NCBI RefSeq assembly: GCF_014645555.1
Contig: NZ_BMLY01000007.1
Location: 62,001 to 126,000, forward strand
Reading direction: 5' to 3'
Source: Silvimonas amylolytica
GTDB taxonomy: Bacteria > Pseudomonadota > Gammaproteobacteria > Burkholderiales > Chitinibacteraceae
Length of the DNA stretch: 64,000 nucleotides
The notes under the pieces were generated by a model. It was not told the DNA's origin. It searched no databases and saw nothing but the letters and a program-made list of their open reading frames with translations. Below are positions 9,197-18,681 of this stretch, piece after piece. Each line of letters opens with the position of its first letter. Position 1 is the stretch's first letter. The position numbers were made by a program, and so were the translations under genes.

Positions 9197-9898
9197 TTAC
9201 TGGCCTGTGATGCGCACCAGGTCATTGGCGGCAGCCAGTCGTTCCACCGTACCGACATCCAGCCACTGGCCAGAAAACACCTCAGCCGTCATTTGTTTTG
9301 CATGCATGGCCTGCAGAAAATGCGGCAACAACGGGGATGGCGCATTGCGCGGTACATCGGCAAAAAACGCCGGGGAATACGCCGCGATGCCGGCAAAGGT
9401 CATCGGCACATCACCCGGTTCACTGACTTTGGCAAAACCCTGTGCATCCACGGCCAGATCGCGTCCGGTCGGGTAATCGGCTTTGGGCATCAGGACCAGG
9501 TGGCCGGTCTGCTGCGGATTACGTGCCATGGCAGCCAGCGCCGGTTGTAAACGACGAAAGTCGTAGTCCGTAAAAATGTCGCCATTGACGACCAGAAATG
9601 GCGCGTCACCGAGTAGCGGCAAGGCGTGGGCAATGCCGCCAGCAGTTTCCAGCGCGGAGGTTTCTGCCGAGTACTGAATATGCACGCCCCACTGGCTGCC
9701 ATCACCCAACCGCGCTTCAACCAGATGCCCAAGCCAGGCATGGTTAATCACGAGACGGGTGACGCCAGCAGCGGCCAAGCGTTCGATATGCCAGGCAATC
9801 AGCGGCTTGCCGCCTACTTCCAGCAAGGGTTTAGGGCAGGTGTCAGTCAGCGGCCGCATGCGCTCGCCGCGCCCGGCCGCCAGGATCATTGCGTGCAT
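9197..9898 (-). CDS. murU: N-acetylmuramate alpha-1-phosphate uridylyltransferase MurU
   Basis: MurU makes UDP-N-acetylmuramate from MurNAc-1-phosphate and UTP in the recycling shortcut that bypasses de novo, fosfomycin-sensitive synthesis. The 233-residue sugar-nucleotidyltransferase begins MHAMILAAGRGERMRPLTD, the nucleotide-binding signature, followed by CPKPLLEVGGKPLI and the metal-binding aspartate in FLVVNGDIF. It follows the kinase gene amgK by 100 bases in the same direction, as in Pseudomonas. The pairing with amgK decides the substrate; on sequence alone it could be another sugar-1-phosphate nucleotidyltransferase. Confidence 0.9.
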   Translation of the reverse strand: MHAMILAAGRGERMRPLTDTCPKPLLEVGGKPLIAWHIERLAAAGVTRLVINHAWLGHLVEARLGDGSQWGVHIQYSAETSALETAGGIAHALPLLGDAPFLVVNGDIFTDYDFRRLQPALAAMARNPQQTGHLVLMPKADYPTGRDLAVDAQGFAKVSEPGDVPMTFAGIAAYSPAFFADVPRNAPSPLLPHFLQAMHAKQMTAEVFSGQWLDVGTVERLAAANDLVRITGQ

Positions 9899-9998
9899 AG
9901 TGTGTAGACAGTGAGGGTCAAGGTGAGGAGTAAAATCCGGGGCTTCGGCAGGCGATCGTGCAGGTGCACTTCACGCCTCCCCTTTACGCCTCACAGGT

Positions 9999-11030
9999 TT
10001 AGAACGTAAAGCCGCTATCGATTTTTTCGCCCTGCGCGTTGAGCAGAATACGGTAGAGACCAGTCAATTCATCGTATCGCTGGCAGACTTTGCGCATGTA
10101 GCCGAGCACGCGCGGCAGATCGTTCAAATAGCGGTCTTTGCCGTCGCGCAGGTGCAAACGCGCGAACAAACCCAGCACCTTCAGGTGGCGCTGCAAACCC
10201 TGCCACTCAAACGCTTTGTAGAAGTCCCCGAAGTCTGCGTTGACCGGCACGCCTGCGGCACGGGCCTTTTCCCAGTAGCGAATGACCAGATCAAGCACAA
10301 AACCTTCATCCCACTCGACATAGGCATCACGGAACAGGCTGACGACGTCATAACAGAGCGGACCTTTGACGGCGTCCTGGAAGTCGATCACATAAAGATC
10401 ATCGTTTTTGACCATCAGATTGCGCGAGTGATAGTCGCGCAACATGAAGCCCATGGGCTGCGACATGCACTGCGCCACGATCAACGCCGTGGTGCGCTCC
10501 CACGTCTGGAGCGCTTTGCCTTCAAGCTCTGCCCCCAGATATTTGCCCAGATACCACTCGCGGCCGATTTCCATCTCGCGACGCAAGAAACTGGCATCGA
10601 ACGCGGGCAGATGGTCAAACGCCATGTGCTTCTGAATATCTACGAGGGTATCAATCGCACGCAGATACCAGGCTTTGGCAGCCGCTTCGCCGCTCAAGAG
10701 ATCGGCCAGCAAGATATCACCCAGATCATCCAGCAAGGTCAGGCCCAAGGCTTCGTCATGGGCAATCACGGCGGGGACGTGAATACCGCCTGCGGCCAGT
10801 TGTTGCTGGATCGCCAGAAACGGCTGCACGTTGAACGCCTGTGGATCAGCGTCCATGACGATCAGTGTGCGATCAGGCCAGGTGGCGCGCCAGTACACGC
10901 GCACGCTAGCGTCCGAGCCGCCAGGCTTGAGGGTTTGCGGCTCTGTCAGCGTGACAGCTCTGAGCCAGGATTTGATTTGATCAGCGCGCTCCGGTGTTCC
11001 GGGCGCAGCAATGTGAACGGTTTGCTGCAT
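9999..11030 (-). CDS. amgK: Anomeric MurNAc/GlcNAc kinase AmgK
   Basis: AmgK phosphorylates the anomeric carbon of N-acetylmuramate or N-acetylglucosamine recovered from the cell wall, feeding MurU. The 343-residue protein belongs to the aminoglycoside-phosphotransferase fold: the catalytic loop is MLRDYHSRNLMVKND and the metal-binding motif is YVIDFQDAVKGPLCYDVVSL. The ATG at 11028-11030 gives the family N-terminus; its ribosome site is weak. It is divergent from lptD, with 59 bases between the two starts, the arrangement known from other proteobacteria. Confidence 0.92.
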   Translation of the reverse strand: MQQTVHIAAPGTPERADQIKSWLRAVTLTEPQTLKPGGSDASVRVYWRATWPDRTLIVMDADPQAFNVQPFLAIQQQLAAGGIHVPAVIAHDEALGLTLLDDLGDILLADLLSGEAAAKAWYLRAIDTLVDIQKHMAFDHLPAFDASFLRREMEIGREWYLGKYLGAELEGKALQTWERTTALIVAQCMSQPMGFMLRDYHSRNLMVKNDDLYVIDFQDAVKGPLCYDVVSLFRDAYVEWDEGFVLDLVIRYWEKARAAGVPVNADFGDFYKAFEWQGLQRHLKVLGLFARLHLRDGKDRYLNDLPRVLGYMRKVCQRYDELTGLYRILLNAQGEKIDSGFTF

Positions 11031-11089
11031 GATAGGGACTGCATTGCGGTAGAATCCGGCAATTCTATCAGCACGTCGCCCCGGCCCGC

Positions 11090-13267
11090 ATGTTTGCCAC
11101 TCCTCCCTTTCGCTGCTCAGTCCTGATGTTTGCGCTGTTTGGCGCGCTAGCACACGCTGCTGATGACACTTCGACACAAGACGTGCCCGTCTCGATTGAG
11201 GCCGATCACGTCGAAGGCCAGCAACCGGATAACGCCAAAGCCACAGGCGATGTGCAGATCACCAAGGGTGACGAGTACTACTACGCCGACTGGGCCACTT
11301 ACGATCAAGCCAACCAGCACCTGAAAGCCGGCGACAACGTGCGCATGGAGCATCAGGGCGATGTCATGAAGGGTCACGAACTCGACTACTACATGGATCG
11401 CAAGGAAGGCTCGATGAGCGATCCGGACTACCAGATCGCCCAGGGACTGGGTCGCGGCGATGCTGTCAACTTGCTGTTTGAAGGTGACAAGCAATATCAC
11501 TTGCAAAAAAGCCGGTTCACCACTTGCCCGGTAGGCAACGATGACTGGTTTATCCACGCCAACAATATGTGGCTGGACTACAACACGAACAAAGGCGAGG
11601 CGACCAACGCCTGGATCACGTTCTACGACACGCCGATCCTGTACATGCCTTACATCAATTTCCCGTTGAGTGACGCGCGACAGTCCGGTTTCCTGGCTCC
11701 TGCGCTGGCGTTGAACAACCGGAACGGTCTTGATCTGACCATCCCGTATTACTGGAATATCGCACCCAATATGGATGCCACCTTCTACCCGCGCTATTTC
11801 AGCCGCCGTGGTCTGATGGTCGGCGCCGAGTTCCGTTATCTGGAACCGAGCTACAACGGCATCCTGCGCACAGACGCGCTGCAGGACAAAGAAGCCGACA
11901 TGACGCGCTACGATATTTTCTGGAAACACTCACAAAACCTGACCGATCGCCTGCATTTGACGCTGGATATCGAAAAGGTCTCGGACGACAACTACTTCAA
12001 CGATTTTGGCGACCGTGCTGCGGTCGCATCGCAGACTAACCTGCCGCGTCAGGGGGTACTGAGCTACGGCGGAGATGGCTGGACTACCTCAATCGACTGG
12101 TTGCATTACCAGACGCTACAAAGCACGGTTAATCCGATTGCTATTCCGTATGCGTTGTCGCCGCAGATTGATTTCTCTACCGCGCCAACGTTCATGGACG
12201 GCCGGATCCAGACCAATGTCCAGGCGGAGTTCACCAACTTTACGCATCCGAGCGAAACCAACGGGTACCGCACCTGGGTTTATCCCAGCGTATCGGTGCC
12301 TTTCCTGACCTCGTACAGCTTTATTACGCCAAAGATCGGCGTGCATGCCACCAACTATCAGTTATCCACGGCTGAGGGCGACAGCATGGGTAGCGAAAAC
12401 CGTGTCCTGCCGATCATGAGCCTGGACAGCGGGCTGGTGTTCGAACGCGATCTGGACATCCAGGGTGACAGCTTCACGCAGACGCTGGAACCACGTGCGT
12501 ACTATTTGTATATCCCGTACAAAAATCAGTCCAATCTGCCCAATTTTGATTCGGCACAAACGGACTTCTCGTACTCGCAGATGTTCTCCGAAAACCGCTA
12601 CACCGGTAACGATCGCATCAACGATGCCAATCAGATTACCGTTGCACTGACCTCACGGATTTTTGAGTCTGATACGGGTATCGAACGCCTGAACGCCACC
12701 ATCGGCCAGCGTTTTTATTTCCAGAGTCCGCGCGTATCACTGGATGACAGCGTCCTGCCCGACAGCACCAAATCGGACCTGCTGGTCTCGCTGGGTGGCG
12801 AAATCATTCGCAAGCTCAATGCGCAGTATGAGATCCAGTACAACATGCAGGATCACACCGCCTCGTACAACTCGCTCAATTTGTCCTGGCGACCAGACGT
12901 CGCCAAGGTGCTGAACCTGCGTTACATCTACAGCACGTATACAGCGCCCCTGACCAAACAGATCGACCTTTCCGGCCAATGGCCCATGGGCGCGGGCTGG
13001 TATGGCATTGGTCACGTCAACTATTCCCTGATCAAGTCGGACCCGAACCGTTTTCTGGATACGCTGGCCGGGGTTGAATACAATGCGGGCTGCTGGGCGC
13101 TTCGCCTCGCGGCGCAGCGTTATGTGACGACTGACGGCGGCACCAGCAACACGTACTATGTCCTGCTTCAACTGGGCGCGCTGGGCGGGCTGGGCACCAA
13201 CCCGACTTCTGCGCTGCGGACAGCTATTCCGGGTTATTCCGACATTTCTGGTAGTTCTAACAAGTGA
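11090..13267 (+). CDS. lptD: LPS-assembly protein LptD
   Basis: LptD is the outer-membrane barrel that, plugged by LptE, inserts lipopolysaccharide into the outer leaflet. The 725-residue precursor has a signal peptide (cleavage likely after AHA, residue 23), an N-terminal OstA/LptA-like jellyroll (about 33-160; VSIEADHVEG, GDVQITKGD) and a long C-terminal beta-barrel. The mature chain appears to have only two cysteines, C146 (FTTCPVGNDD) and C668 (YNAGCWALR), so at most one disulfide can form, against two in the E. coli protein. First gene of the lptD-surA-pdxA-rsmA group. LptA, B and C are encoded at 62-64 kb. Confidence 0.97.
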   Translation: MFATPPFRCSVLMFALFGALAHAADDTSTQDVPVSIEADHVEGQQPDNAKATGDVQITKGDEYYYADWATYDQANQHLKAGDNVRMEHQGDVMKGHELDYYMDRKEGSMSDPDYQIAQGLGRGDAVNLLFEGDKQYHLQKSRFTTCPVGNDDWFIHANNMWLDYNTNKGEATNAWITFYDTPILYMPYINFPLSDARQSGFLAPALALNNRNGLDLTIPYYWNIAPNMDATFYPRYFSRRGLMVGAEFRYLEPSYNGILRTDALQDKEADMTRYDIFWKHSQNLTDRLHLTLDIEKVSDDNYFNDFGDRAAVASQTNLPRQGVLSYGGDGWTTSIDWLHYQTLQSTVNPIAIPYALSPQIDFSTAPTFMDGRIQTNVQAEFTNFTHPSETNGYRTWVYPSVSVPFLTSYSFITPKIGVHATNYQLSTAEGDSMGSENRVLPIMSLDSGLVFERDLDIQGDSFTQTLEPRAYYLYIPYKNQSNLPNFDSAQTDFSYSQMFSENRYTGNDRINDANQITVALTSRIFESDTGIERLNATIGQRFYFQSPRVSLDDSVLPDSTKSDLLVSLGGEIIRKLNAQYEIQYNMQDHTASYNSLNLSWRPDVAKVLNLRYIYSTYTAPLTKQIDLSGQWPMGAGWYGIGHVNYSLIKSDPNRFLDTLAGVEYNAGCWALRLAAQRYVTTDGGTSNTYYVLLQLGALGGLGTNPTSALRTAIPGYSDISGSSNK

Positions 13268-14568
13268 TCGACTTTATGAAGCTGAGCTCTTTTTTCGCGC
13301 TGGTTGCACTGGTGTTTTCCGTTGCAGCACCGGTGTCCCGCGCGGTCGAGGTCCAGACCGTGGACCGCATCGTGGCTGTGGTCAATCACGACGTCATTAC
13401 GGCTAATGAACTTTCTGCCCGTGTCGCCCAGGTCAAACAGAATCTGAAACAACAGAACATTCCGGAGCCGCCGGCCGACATCCTGCAACGTCAGGTGCTC
13501 GAACGCATGGTCAACGAACAAGTGCAAGTGCAGTTTGCGGCCTCCACGGGCATGAAAGTCGACGACGCCCAACTGGATCAGGCCACGGCGGCACTGGCCA
13601 AACAGAACAAGATGAGCGTACCGGAGTTCCGTTCTGCGCTGGCGAGCCAAGGCATCCCCTGGGTCCAGTTCCGCAAGGAAATCCGCACCGAGATGATCCT
13701 GCAACGCCTGCGTCAGCGCGAAGTAGATAACCGTGTCGTGGTGACCGATGCCGAGGTCAACGAATACCTGAAGCTCAACGCCAACAAGCCGCAGATGGAC
13801 TATCGTCTGGCGCACATCCAGATTTCCGTGCCGGAAAACGCCACGCCCGATGAGGTGCAGGCCCGCCGCGCGAAGATCGTTGCAGCCCGCCAGGCCGTTA
13901 ATTCCGGCCAGGACTTCGGCACGGTCGCCGCACAATATTCCACGGCTAAAGATGCCACCGAAGGCGGTCAGCTGGGCTGGTATGCCTCAGGTAGCCTGCC
14001 GGAGCAGATGGTCGCCCTGTTGCAACAAATGCAACCAGGCCAGTTGACTGACATCATTCGCAGCCCGGCTGGCTTTGAGCTCGTCAAGCTGATGGAAGTC
14101 CGCAAGCAGGAAAACCATCAGGTTGTGCAGCAAACCCATGTGCGCCACATCCTCGTCCGCCCGACCGAACTTATTTCTGAAAGCGAAGCCAAGGCCAAGC
14201 TCAACCAGATCCGCGACCGCATTTTGCAAGGCGCCAAGTTTGAAGACATGGCTCGCGCCTTCTCTGAAGACGGTAGCGCCAGTAAGGGTGGCGATCTGGG
14301 CTGGATTAACCCGGGTGAAACCGTCCCTGAGTTTGAACAGGTCATGAACGCGCTGAAACCAGACGAACTGAGTCAGGTTGTTCACACCCAGTTTGGTTAC
14401 CACCTCATCCAGGTGATTGAGCGCCGTGATCAAGATGTGACCGCAGATCGTGAACGTTCCTCGGTGCGTAACGAACTGCGTAAACGCAAGGCCGATGAAC
14501 AGTATGAAAACTGGGCTCGCCAGCTGCGTGATAGCGCATATGTCGAGATGCGCCTGAAAGACGAATAA
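13264..14568 (+). CDS. surA: Periplasmic chaperone and peptidyl-prolyl isomerase SurA
   Basis: SurA escorts unfolded outer-membrane proteins, including LptD, through the periplasm. The 434-residue protein has a signal peptide (FFALVALVFSVAAPVSRA), an N-terminal chaperone domain starting VQTVDRIVAVVNHDVITANE, and two parvulin domains (around 180-285 and 290-390; the glycine-rich motifs are GGQLGWYASGSLPEQM and GGDLGWINPGETVPEFEQ). The GTG at 13264 overlaps the lptD stop as GTGA, suggesting coupling. An ATG 12 bases later (MKLSS) is an equally plausible start; neither has a clear ribosome site. Confidence 0.96.
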   Translation: MIDFMKLSSFFALVALVFSVAAPVSRAVEVQTVDRIVAVVNHDVITANELSARVAQVKQNLKQQNIPEPPADILQRQVLERMVNEQVQVQFAASTGMKVDDAQLDQATAALAKQNKMSVPEFRSALASQGIPWVQFRKEIRTEMILQRLRQREVDNRVVVTDAEVNEYLKLNANKPQMDYRLAHIQISVPENATPDEVQARRAKIVAARQAVNSGQDFGTVAAQYSTAKDATEGGQLGWYASGSLPEQMVALLQQMQPGQLTDIIRSPAGFELVKLMEVRKQENHQVVQQTHVRHILVRPTELISESEAKAKLNQIRDRILQGAKFEDMARAFSEDGSASKGGDLGWINPGETVPEFEQVMNALKPDELSQVVHTQFGYHLIQVIERRDQDVTADRERSSVRNELRKRKADEQYENWARQLRDSAYVEMRLKDE

Positions 14569-14590
14569 CCCTGCAGGACCAAAGTCACGC

Positions 14591-15589
14591 ATGTCTAATC
14601 TGCCCCGCATTGCAGTCACCAGTGGCGAGCCCGCCGGCATAGGCCCGGAATTGCTCGCCGCGCTGGGGCAGATGAACCTGCCTGCACAACTGGTGCTGCT
14701 GGGCGATAACGACTTGCTGCAAGCACGTGCGGCATGTGTTGGCAGCGAGGGTCACTGGCCTGCCTACACGCCAGATGAGAATGCGCCGGTTTCCGTTTTG
14801 CATGTCCCCGTAGCCACCCCCGTGACTGCCGGCAAGCTCGACACCCGCAATGCACAGCATGTGCTTGATCTGCTGGATCGTGCCGTCGATGGCTGTATGG
14901 CTGGCGAGTTCGCCGCCATCGTCACCGCGCCGTTGCACAAAGGGGTGATCAACGAAGGGCAAACCAGCCAAAGCGGCAGGTTCTTCTATGGACATACCGA
15001 ATATCTGGCTGAGCGCACCCACACACCCCGCGTGGTGATGATGCTGACCTGCGAACAAATGCGCGTGGCACTCGCCACCACGCATCTGCCGCTCAAAGAG
15101 GTCCCCGCCGCCATCACAGAACAAACGCTGACTGAAACACTGCGCATTCTGCACGCCGATCTCAAACACAAGTTTGGTATTGCCGTGCCGCGCATTCTGG
15201 TGGCGGGCCTGAACCCGCACGCGGGTGAATCAGGCCATTTGGGTCACGAAGAAATCGACATCATTATCCCCACGCTGGAAAAACTGCGTGCCGAAGGCAT
15301 GATGTTGATCGGTCCGCTACCCGCCGACACCCTCTTCAACCCCGCCCAATTGCAACGCGGGGATGCCGTGCTGGCCATGTATCACGATCAGGGTCTGCCT
15401 GTACTCAAGTTCGCCAGTTTTGGTAGTGGTATCAATGTCACGCTCGGTCTACCCATTATCAGAACGTCGGTCGATCACGGCACGGCACTGGATCTGGCAG
15501 GCACCGGCAAAGCTGACGTGGGCAGCCTCGTCGCCGCGACGCAACTAGCCATTGAACTGGCACACGCAAAAGACCGGGCTGCCGCATAA
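14591..15589 (+). CDS. pdxA: 4-hydroxythreonine-4-phosphate dehydrogenase PdxA
   Basis: PdxA oxidises 4-phosphohydroxy-L-threonine with NAD(P)+ in the DXP-dependent route to pyridoxal 5'-phosphate. The 332-residue protein begins LPRIAVTSGEPAGIGPEL, the conserved N-terminal signature. It has metal-binding histidines in the middle (SGRFFYGHTEYLAERT) and the diagnostic MYHDQGLPVLKF near residue 260. It follows surA by 22 bases and precedes rsmA, the widely conserved order. Confidence 0.97.
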   Translation: MSNLPRIAVTSGEPAGIGPELLAALGQMNLPAQLVLLGDNDLLQARAACVGSEGHWPAYTPDENAPVSVLHVPVATPVTAGKLDTRNAQHVLDLLDRAVDGCMAGEFAAIVTAPLHKGVINEGQTSQSGRFFYGHTEYLAERTHTPRVVMMLTCEQMRVALATTHLPLKEVPAAITEQTLTETLRILHADLKHKFGIAVPRILVAGLNPHAGESGHLGHEEIDIIIPTLEKLRAEGMMLIGPLPADTLFNPAQLQRGDAVLAMYHDQGLPVLKFASFGSGINVTLGLPIIRTSVDHGTALDLAGTGKADVGSLVAATQLAIELAHAKDRAAA

Positions 15590-15680
15590 TCTCTTCAGCG
15601 TGTACCCCGCGCATGCTGGTCGTTCCAGCCATGCAGGAGCGGATATCCGCCTTTTTCAAGCTTTCAGGTAAACACATCGC

Positions 15681-16487
15681 ATGGGCCACATTCCACGCAA
15701 ACGCTTTGGGCAGAACTTTCTGCAAGACCAGGGCGTGATTTACGACATCGTCAACTGCATTGATCCCAAACCAGGTGAGCCTGTCGTGGAAATCGGCCCG
15801 GGTCTGGCCGCCCTGACCGAGCCCCTGATGGCGCGCGCCGGTCATTTGCATGTGGTGGAAATTGACCGGGACATCGTGAGCCACCTGCAGCAGCGGTTCA
15901 AGCCAGAACAACTGACCATTCACAATGTGGATGCGCTGCAGTTCGACTTTGGCGCACTGGCCCGCGAGATCGCGCCGGGTTCACGCATTCGCGTGGCCGG
16001 CAACCTGCCCTACAACATCTCCACGCCACTATTATTTCATCTGGCTGAATTTGGCGACGCCATTGCCGACATGCATTTCATGCTGCAAAAAGAAGTCGTC
16101 GAACGTATTGCTGCAGAACCGGGCACTGCCGACTACGGGCGTTTGTCGATCATGCTGCAAGTGCGCTTTGCCACCGAATACATGCTGGATGTGCCACCAA
16201 CGGCTTTCTATCCGCCCCCCAAGGTGGACTCCGCAGTCATCCGCATGATTCCGTGGCCAACGCCACCATGGCCGGTCGATGACATGGCCACGCTGGAGAA
16301 ACTGGTACAAACCGCATTTGCCGCACGCCGTAAAACCTTGCGCAACAACCTGCGGGGAGTCGTTGATGACGCTCAACTGATCGCGCTTGATCTTGATCCG
16401 GCACAGCGCCCGGAACAAATCACCGTTGAACAATACGTGCGCCTGGCCAACTGGCTTTTTGCCCAGCGCAAAGAGGCCGGTGCGTAA
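15681..16487 (+). CDS. rsmA: 16S rRNA dimethyladenosine transferase RsmA (KsgA)
   Basis: RsmA dimethylates the two adjacent adenosines of the terminal helix of 16S rRNA late in small-subunit assembly. The 268-residue protein shows HIPRKRFGQNFLQD at the N-terminus, the SAM loop VVEIGPGLAALTEPL and the catalytic NLPYNIS motif (residues about 113-119). The C-terminal helical domain includes AFAARRKTLRNNLRG. It closes the lptD-surA-pdxA-rsmA run; no strong terminator was seen before the ABC ATPase gene 112 bases downstream. Confidence 0.97.
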   Translation: MGHIPRKRFGQNFLQDQGVIYDIVNCIDPKPGEPVVEIGPGLAALTEPLMARAGHLHVVEIDRDIVSHLQQRFKPEQLTIHNVDALQFDFGALAREIAPGSRIRVAGNLPYNISTPLLFHLAEFGDAIADMHFMLQKEVVERIAAEPGTADYGRLSIMLQVRFATEYMLDVPPTAFYPPPKVDSAVIRMIPWPTPPWPVDDMATLEKLVQTAFAARRKTLRNNLRGVVDDAQLIALDLDPAQRPEQITVEQYVRLANWLFAQRKEAGA

Positions 16488-16599
16488 GCGATAACCCGCG
16501 TGGTCAAAGCATCTGGATTGTCGTAAATTCAGTCACTCACAGCCATGAACCGGCCAGCGTTTCCGGCCAATAGAACTCAATACCAACCGGGCATCGCCA

Positions 16600-17361
16600 A
16601 TGAATGCTGAAGACAGCACCATGATTCGCTTCAACCAGGTCAACAAGTGGTATGGCCGCGATCACCATGTGCTCAAGAACATCAGCCTGGAAGTGAAAAA
16701 AGGCGAAGTAGTCGTGGTCTGCGGTCCGTCGGGTTCTGGCAAATCCACCCTGATCCGTACCATCAACCAACTGGAAGCCATCAATGATGGCGAAATCTGG
16801 GTAGATGGCGTTCAGGTCAATAGTCCGAAAACAGATATCAATCGTTTGCGCGAAGAAGTCGGGTTCGTGTTCCAGCACTTCAATCTCTACCCGCACTTGT
16901 CGGTGCTGGAGAACATCACGCTGGCGCCGATTCGTGTTCGCAAAATGAGCAAGAGCGATGCCAACCAGCGTGCGACAGAATTGCTGGAACGCGTTGGTCT
17001 GGCCAACAAACGTGATGCCTACCCCAGCCAGTTGTCCGGTGGCCAGCAGCAGCGGGTCGCCATCGCCCGCGGCCTGGCCATGCAGCCCAAAGTCATGTTG
17101 TTTGATGAACCAACGAGCGCGCTGGACCCGGAAATGATCGGTGAAGTGCTCAAAGTCATGCAGGGACTGGCTGAGTCGGGCATGACCATGATGGTCGTCA
17201 CGCACGAAATGGGCTTTGCGCGAGAAGTTGCAGACCGTGTCATTTTCCTTGATCACGGCGAGATGCTCGAACAAGGTGCACCAGAGACTTTCTTCCAGCA
17301 CCCGGAACACGAGCGTACCCGCCAGTTCCTGCGGCAGATCCTGGCCCCCATGCACGGTTAA
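16600..17361 (+). CDS. Polar amino-acid ABC transporter ATP-binding protein
   Basis: A 253-residue cytoplasmic ATPase of the GlnQ/GltL/AapP group. It shows Walker [10 protein letters not shown], the Q-loop ([11 protein letters not shown]), the signature [16 protein letters not shown], Walker [15 protein letters not shown] and the switch histidine (VTHEMGF). It stands alone upstream of a terminator at 17381-17415, while the gltIJKL cassette that follows has its own closely related ATPase. It may therefore energise permeases encoded elsewhere, or share the glt permeases. An in-frame ATG at 16621 is an alternative start. Confidence 0.9.
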   Translation: MNAEDSTMIRFNQVNKWYGRDHHVLKNISLEVKKGEVVVVCGPSGSGKSTLIRTINQLEAINDGEIWVDGVQVNSPKTDINRLREEVGFVFQHFNLYPHLSVLENITLAPIRVRKMSKSDANQRATELLERVGLANKRDAYPSQLSGGQQQRVAIARGLAMQPKVMLFDEPTSALDPEMIGEVLKVMQGLAESGMTMMVVTHEMGFAREVADRVIFLDHGEMLEQGAPETFFQHPEHERTRQFLRQILAPMHG

Positions 17362-17380
17362 GGTGCACATACGCACTTCC

Positions 17381-17415
17381 CCAGGGCCGGCCGACCCCCG
17401 GCCCTTCTGGTTTTT
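17381..17415 (+). terminator. Rho-independent terminator after the first ABC ATPase gene
   Basis: AGGGCCGG at 17383-17390 pairs perfectly with CCGGCCCT at 17398-17405, with outer CCAG/CTGG complementarity, followed by a TTTTTATT tract. It isolates the upstream ATPase gene from gltI. Confidence 0.8.
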
Positions 17416-17575
17416 ATTAGTAAAATCCGCAAGTTGCAGCTATATCAAGACCAAAAGAAACTGTGTCCGTGAGCCGCAACATCACCCCTTGGATTCAGGG
17501 ATATCACCAAGGGCAATTGAAACAATGCGTCCCTATACTGCCGTCATAACCCGTCACAGTCCGTGGAGAAGAAAA

Positions 17576-18478
17576 ATGTTCAAACTTGTGCCCGCCGCGC
17601 TTGCTATTGCTGCTCTCTGTAGCATGTCCCTCGCTCACGCTGAAGAACTGTCCGGCACCCTGAAAAAGGTCAAGGAAAGCGGCGAGATCGTTGTCGGTGT
17701 CCGTGATTCTTCCATCCCGTTTGCGTACTACGACAACCAGCAAAAGCCGGTTGGTTACGCCATGGATCTGGCTGCAAAGATTGTCGACAACGTCAAAAAA
17801 ACGTTGAACATGCCAAACCTGAACGTGCGTTATAACCTCGTGACGTCCCAGACCCGTATCCCGCTGGTCACCAACGGCACGGTCGACTTTGAATGTGGCT
17901 CCACCACCAACAATATTGAACGCCAGAAGCAGGTTGCTTTCTCGGTGGGCATGTTTGAAATTGGCACCCGTATCCTCGTGAGCAAGAAGTCCGGCATCAA
18001 GGACTTCTCAGACCTCACCGGCAAGAATGTGGTGACCACTGCCGGCACGACCTCTGAGCGTTTGCTCAAGGCCATGAATGTCGACAAAAAGATGAACATG
18101 AACATCATCAGCGCCAAGGATCATGGCGAATCCTTCCTGATGCTTGAATCTGGCCGCGCCGTGGCCTTCATGATGGATGATGCACTGCTGGCTGGCGAAA
18201 TGGCCAAGGCCAAGGCACCGTCTGACTGGACTATCGTTGGCAAGCCGCAATCGTACGAAATCTATGGTTGCTCTATGCGCAAGGAAGATCCGCAGTTCAA
18301 GAAGGTGGTGGATGACGCACTGAAGGCCACCTACAAGTCCGGTGAAATCAACAAGATTTACACCAAGTGGTTCCAGCAACCCATCCCGCCCAAGGGTTTG
18401 AACCTGAACTTCCAGATGAGCGATGAACTCAAGCAACTGATTGCCAACCCGACGGACAAGTCGGCGGAGCAGATGTAA
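17576..18478 (+). CDS. gltI: Glutamate/aspartate ABC transporter substrate-binding protein GltI
   Basis: The periplasmic receptor of the glutamate/aspartate importer. The 300-residue precursor has a signal peptide (LVPAALAIAALCSMSLAHA) and a type 2 solute-binding fold. The mature start EELSGTLKKVKESGEIVVG, the FECGSTTNNIERQKQ stretch, and SAKDHGESF with ESGRAVAFMMDDALLAGE are shared with E. coli GltI. The ATG at 17576 follows GGAGAAG. A candidate -10 (TATACT) lies about 45 bases upstream. A terminator or attenuator (18499-18521) follows it before the permease genes, which would favour high receptor expression. Confidence 0.95.
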   Translation: MFKLVPAALAIAALCSMSLAHAEELSGTLKKVKESGEIVVGVRDSSIPFAYYDNQQKPVGYAMDLAAKIVDNVKKTLNMPNLNVRYNLVTSQTRIPLVTNGTVDFECGSTTNNIERQKQVAFSVGMFEIGTRILVSKKSGIKDFSDLTGKNVVTTAGTTSERLLKAMNVDKKMNMNIISAKDHGESFLMLESGRAVAFMMDDALLAGEMAKAKAPSDWTIVGKPQSYEIYGCSMRKEDPQFKKVVDDALKATYKSGEINKIYTKWFQQPIPPKGLNLNFQMSDELKQLIANPTDKSAEQM

Positions 18479-18498
18479 TCGCTGCACTCCCACATAAA

Positions 18499-18521
18499 GG
18501 GGGCGAATTGCCCCCTTTTTT
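18499..18521 (+). terminator. Terminator or attenuator between gltI and gltJ
   Basis: GGGGGC (18499-18504) pairs with GCCCCC (18510-18515) around a 5-base loop and is followed by six T residues. Read-through would feed gltJKL; partial termination would explain excess binding protein. Confidence 0.85.
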
Positions 18522-18547
18522 GTCATAAAGAAACCAGTACGCACCGC

Positions 18548-18572
18548 GGGGCCTGAGACATACTCAGGCCCC
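18548..18572. repeat. Second perfect hairpin in the gltI-gltJ gap
   Basis: GGGGCCTGAG (18548-18557) is exactly complementary to CTCAGGCCCC (18563-18572), loop ACATA. There is no T tract, so it is not a classical terminator. It could protect the 3' end of the gltI message from exonucleases. Confidence 0.7.
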
Positions 18573-18681
18573 TTGCACGGACAAGGGCGACTGATCAAAA
18601 CCGGCGTAGCAACACGGGCTAATCTGAAGCGAATAGCTCACCGGTTGCGGTGAATCGCTCAGCGTACAAGGGGGACACAAC

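Noticed and set aside
17216-17575. A 120-codon N-terminal extension of GltI
   Set aside because: It overlaps the upstream ATPase gene and its terminator; the ATG at 17576 has a Shine-Dalgarno sequence and begins a normal signal peptide.
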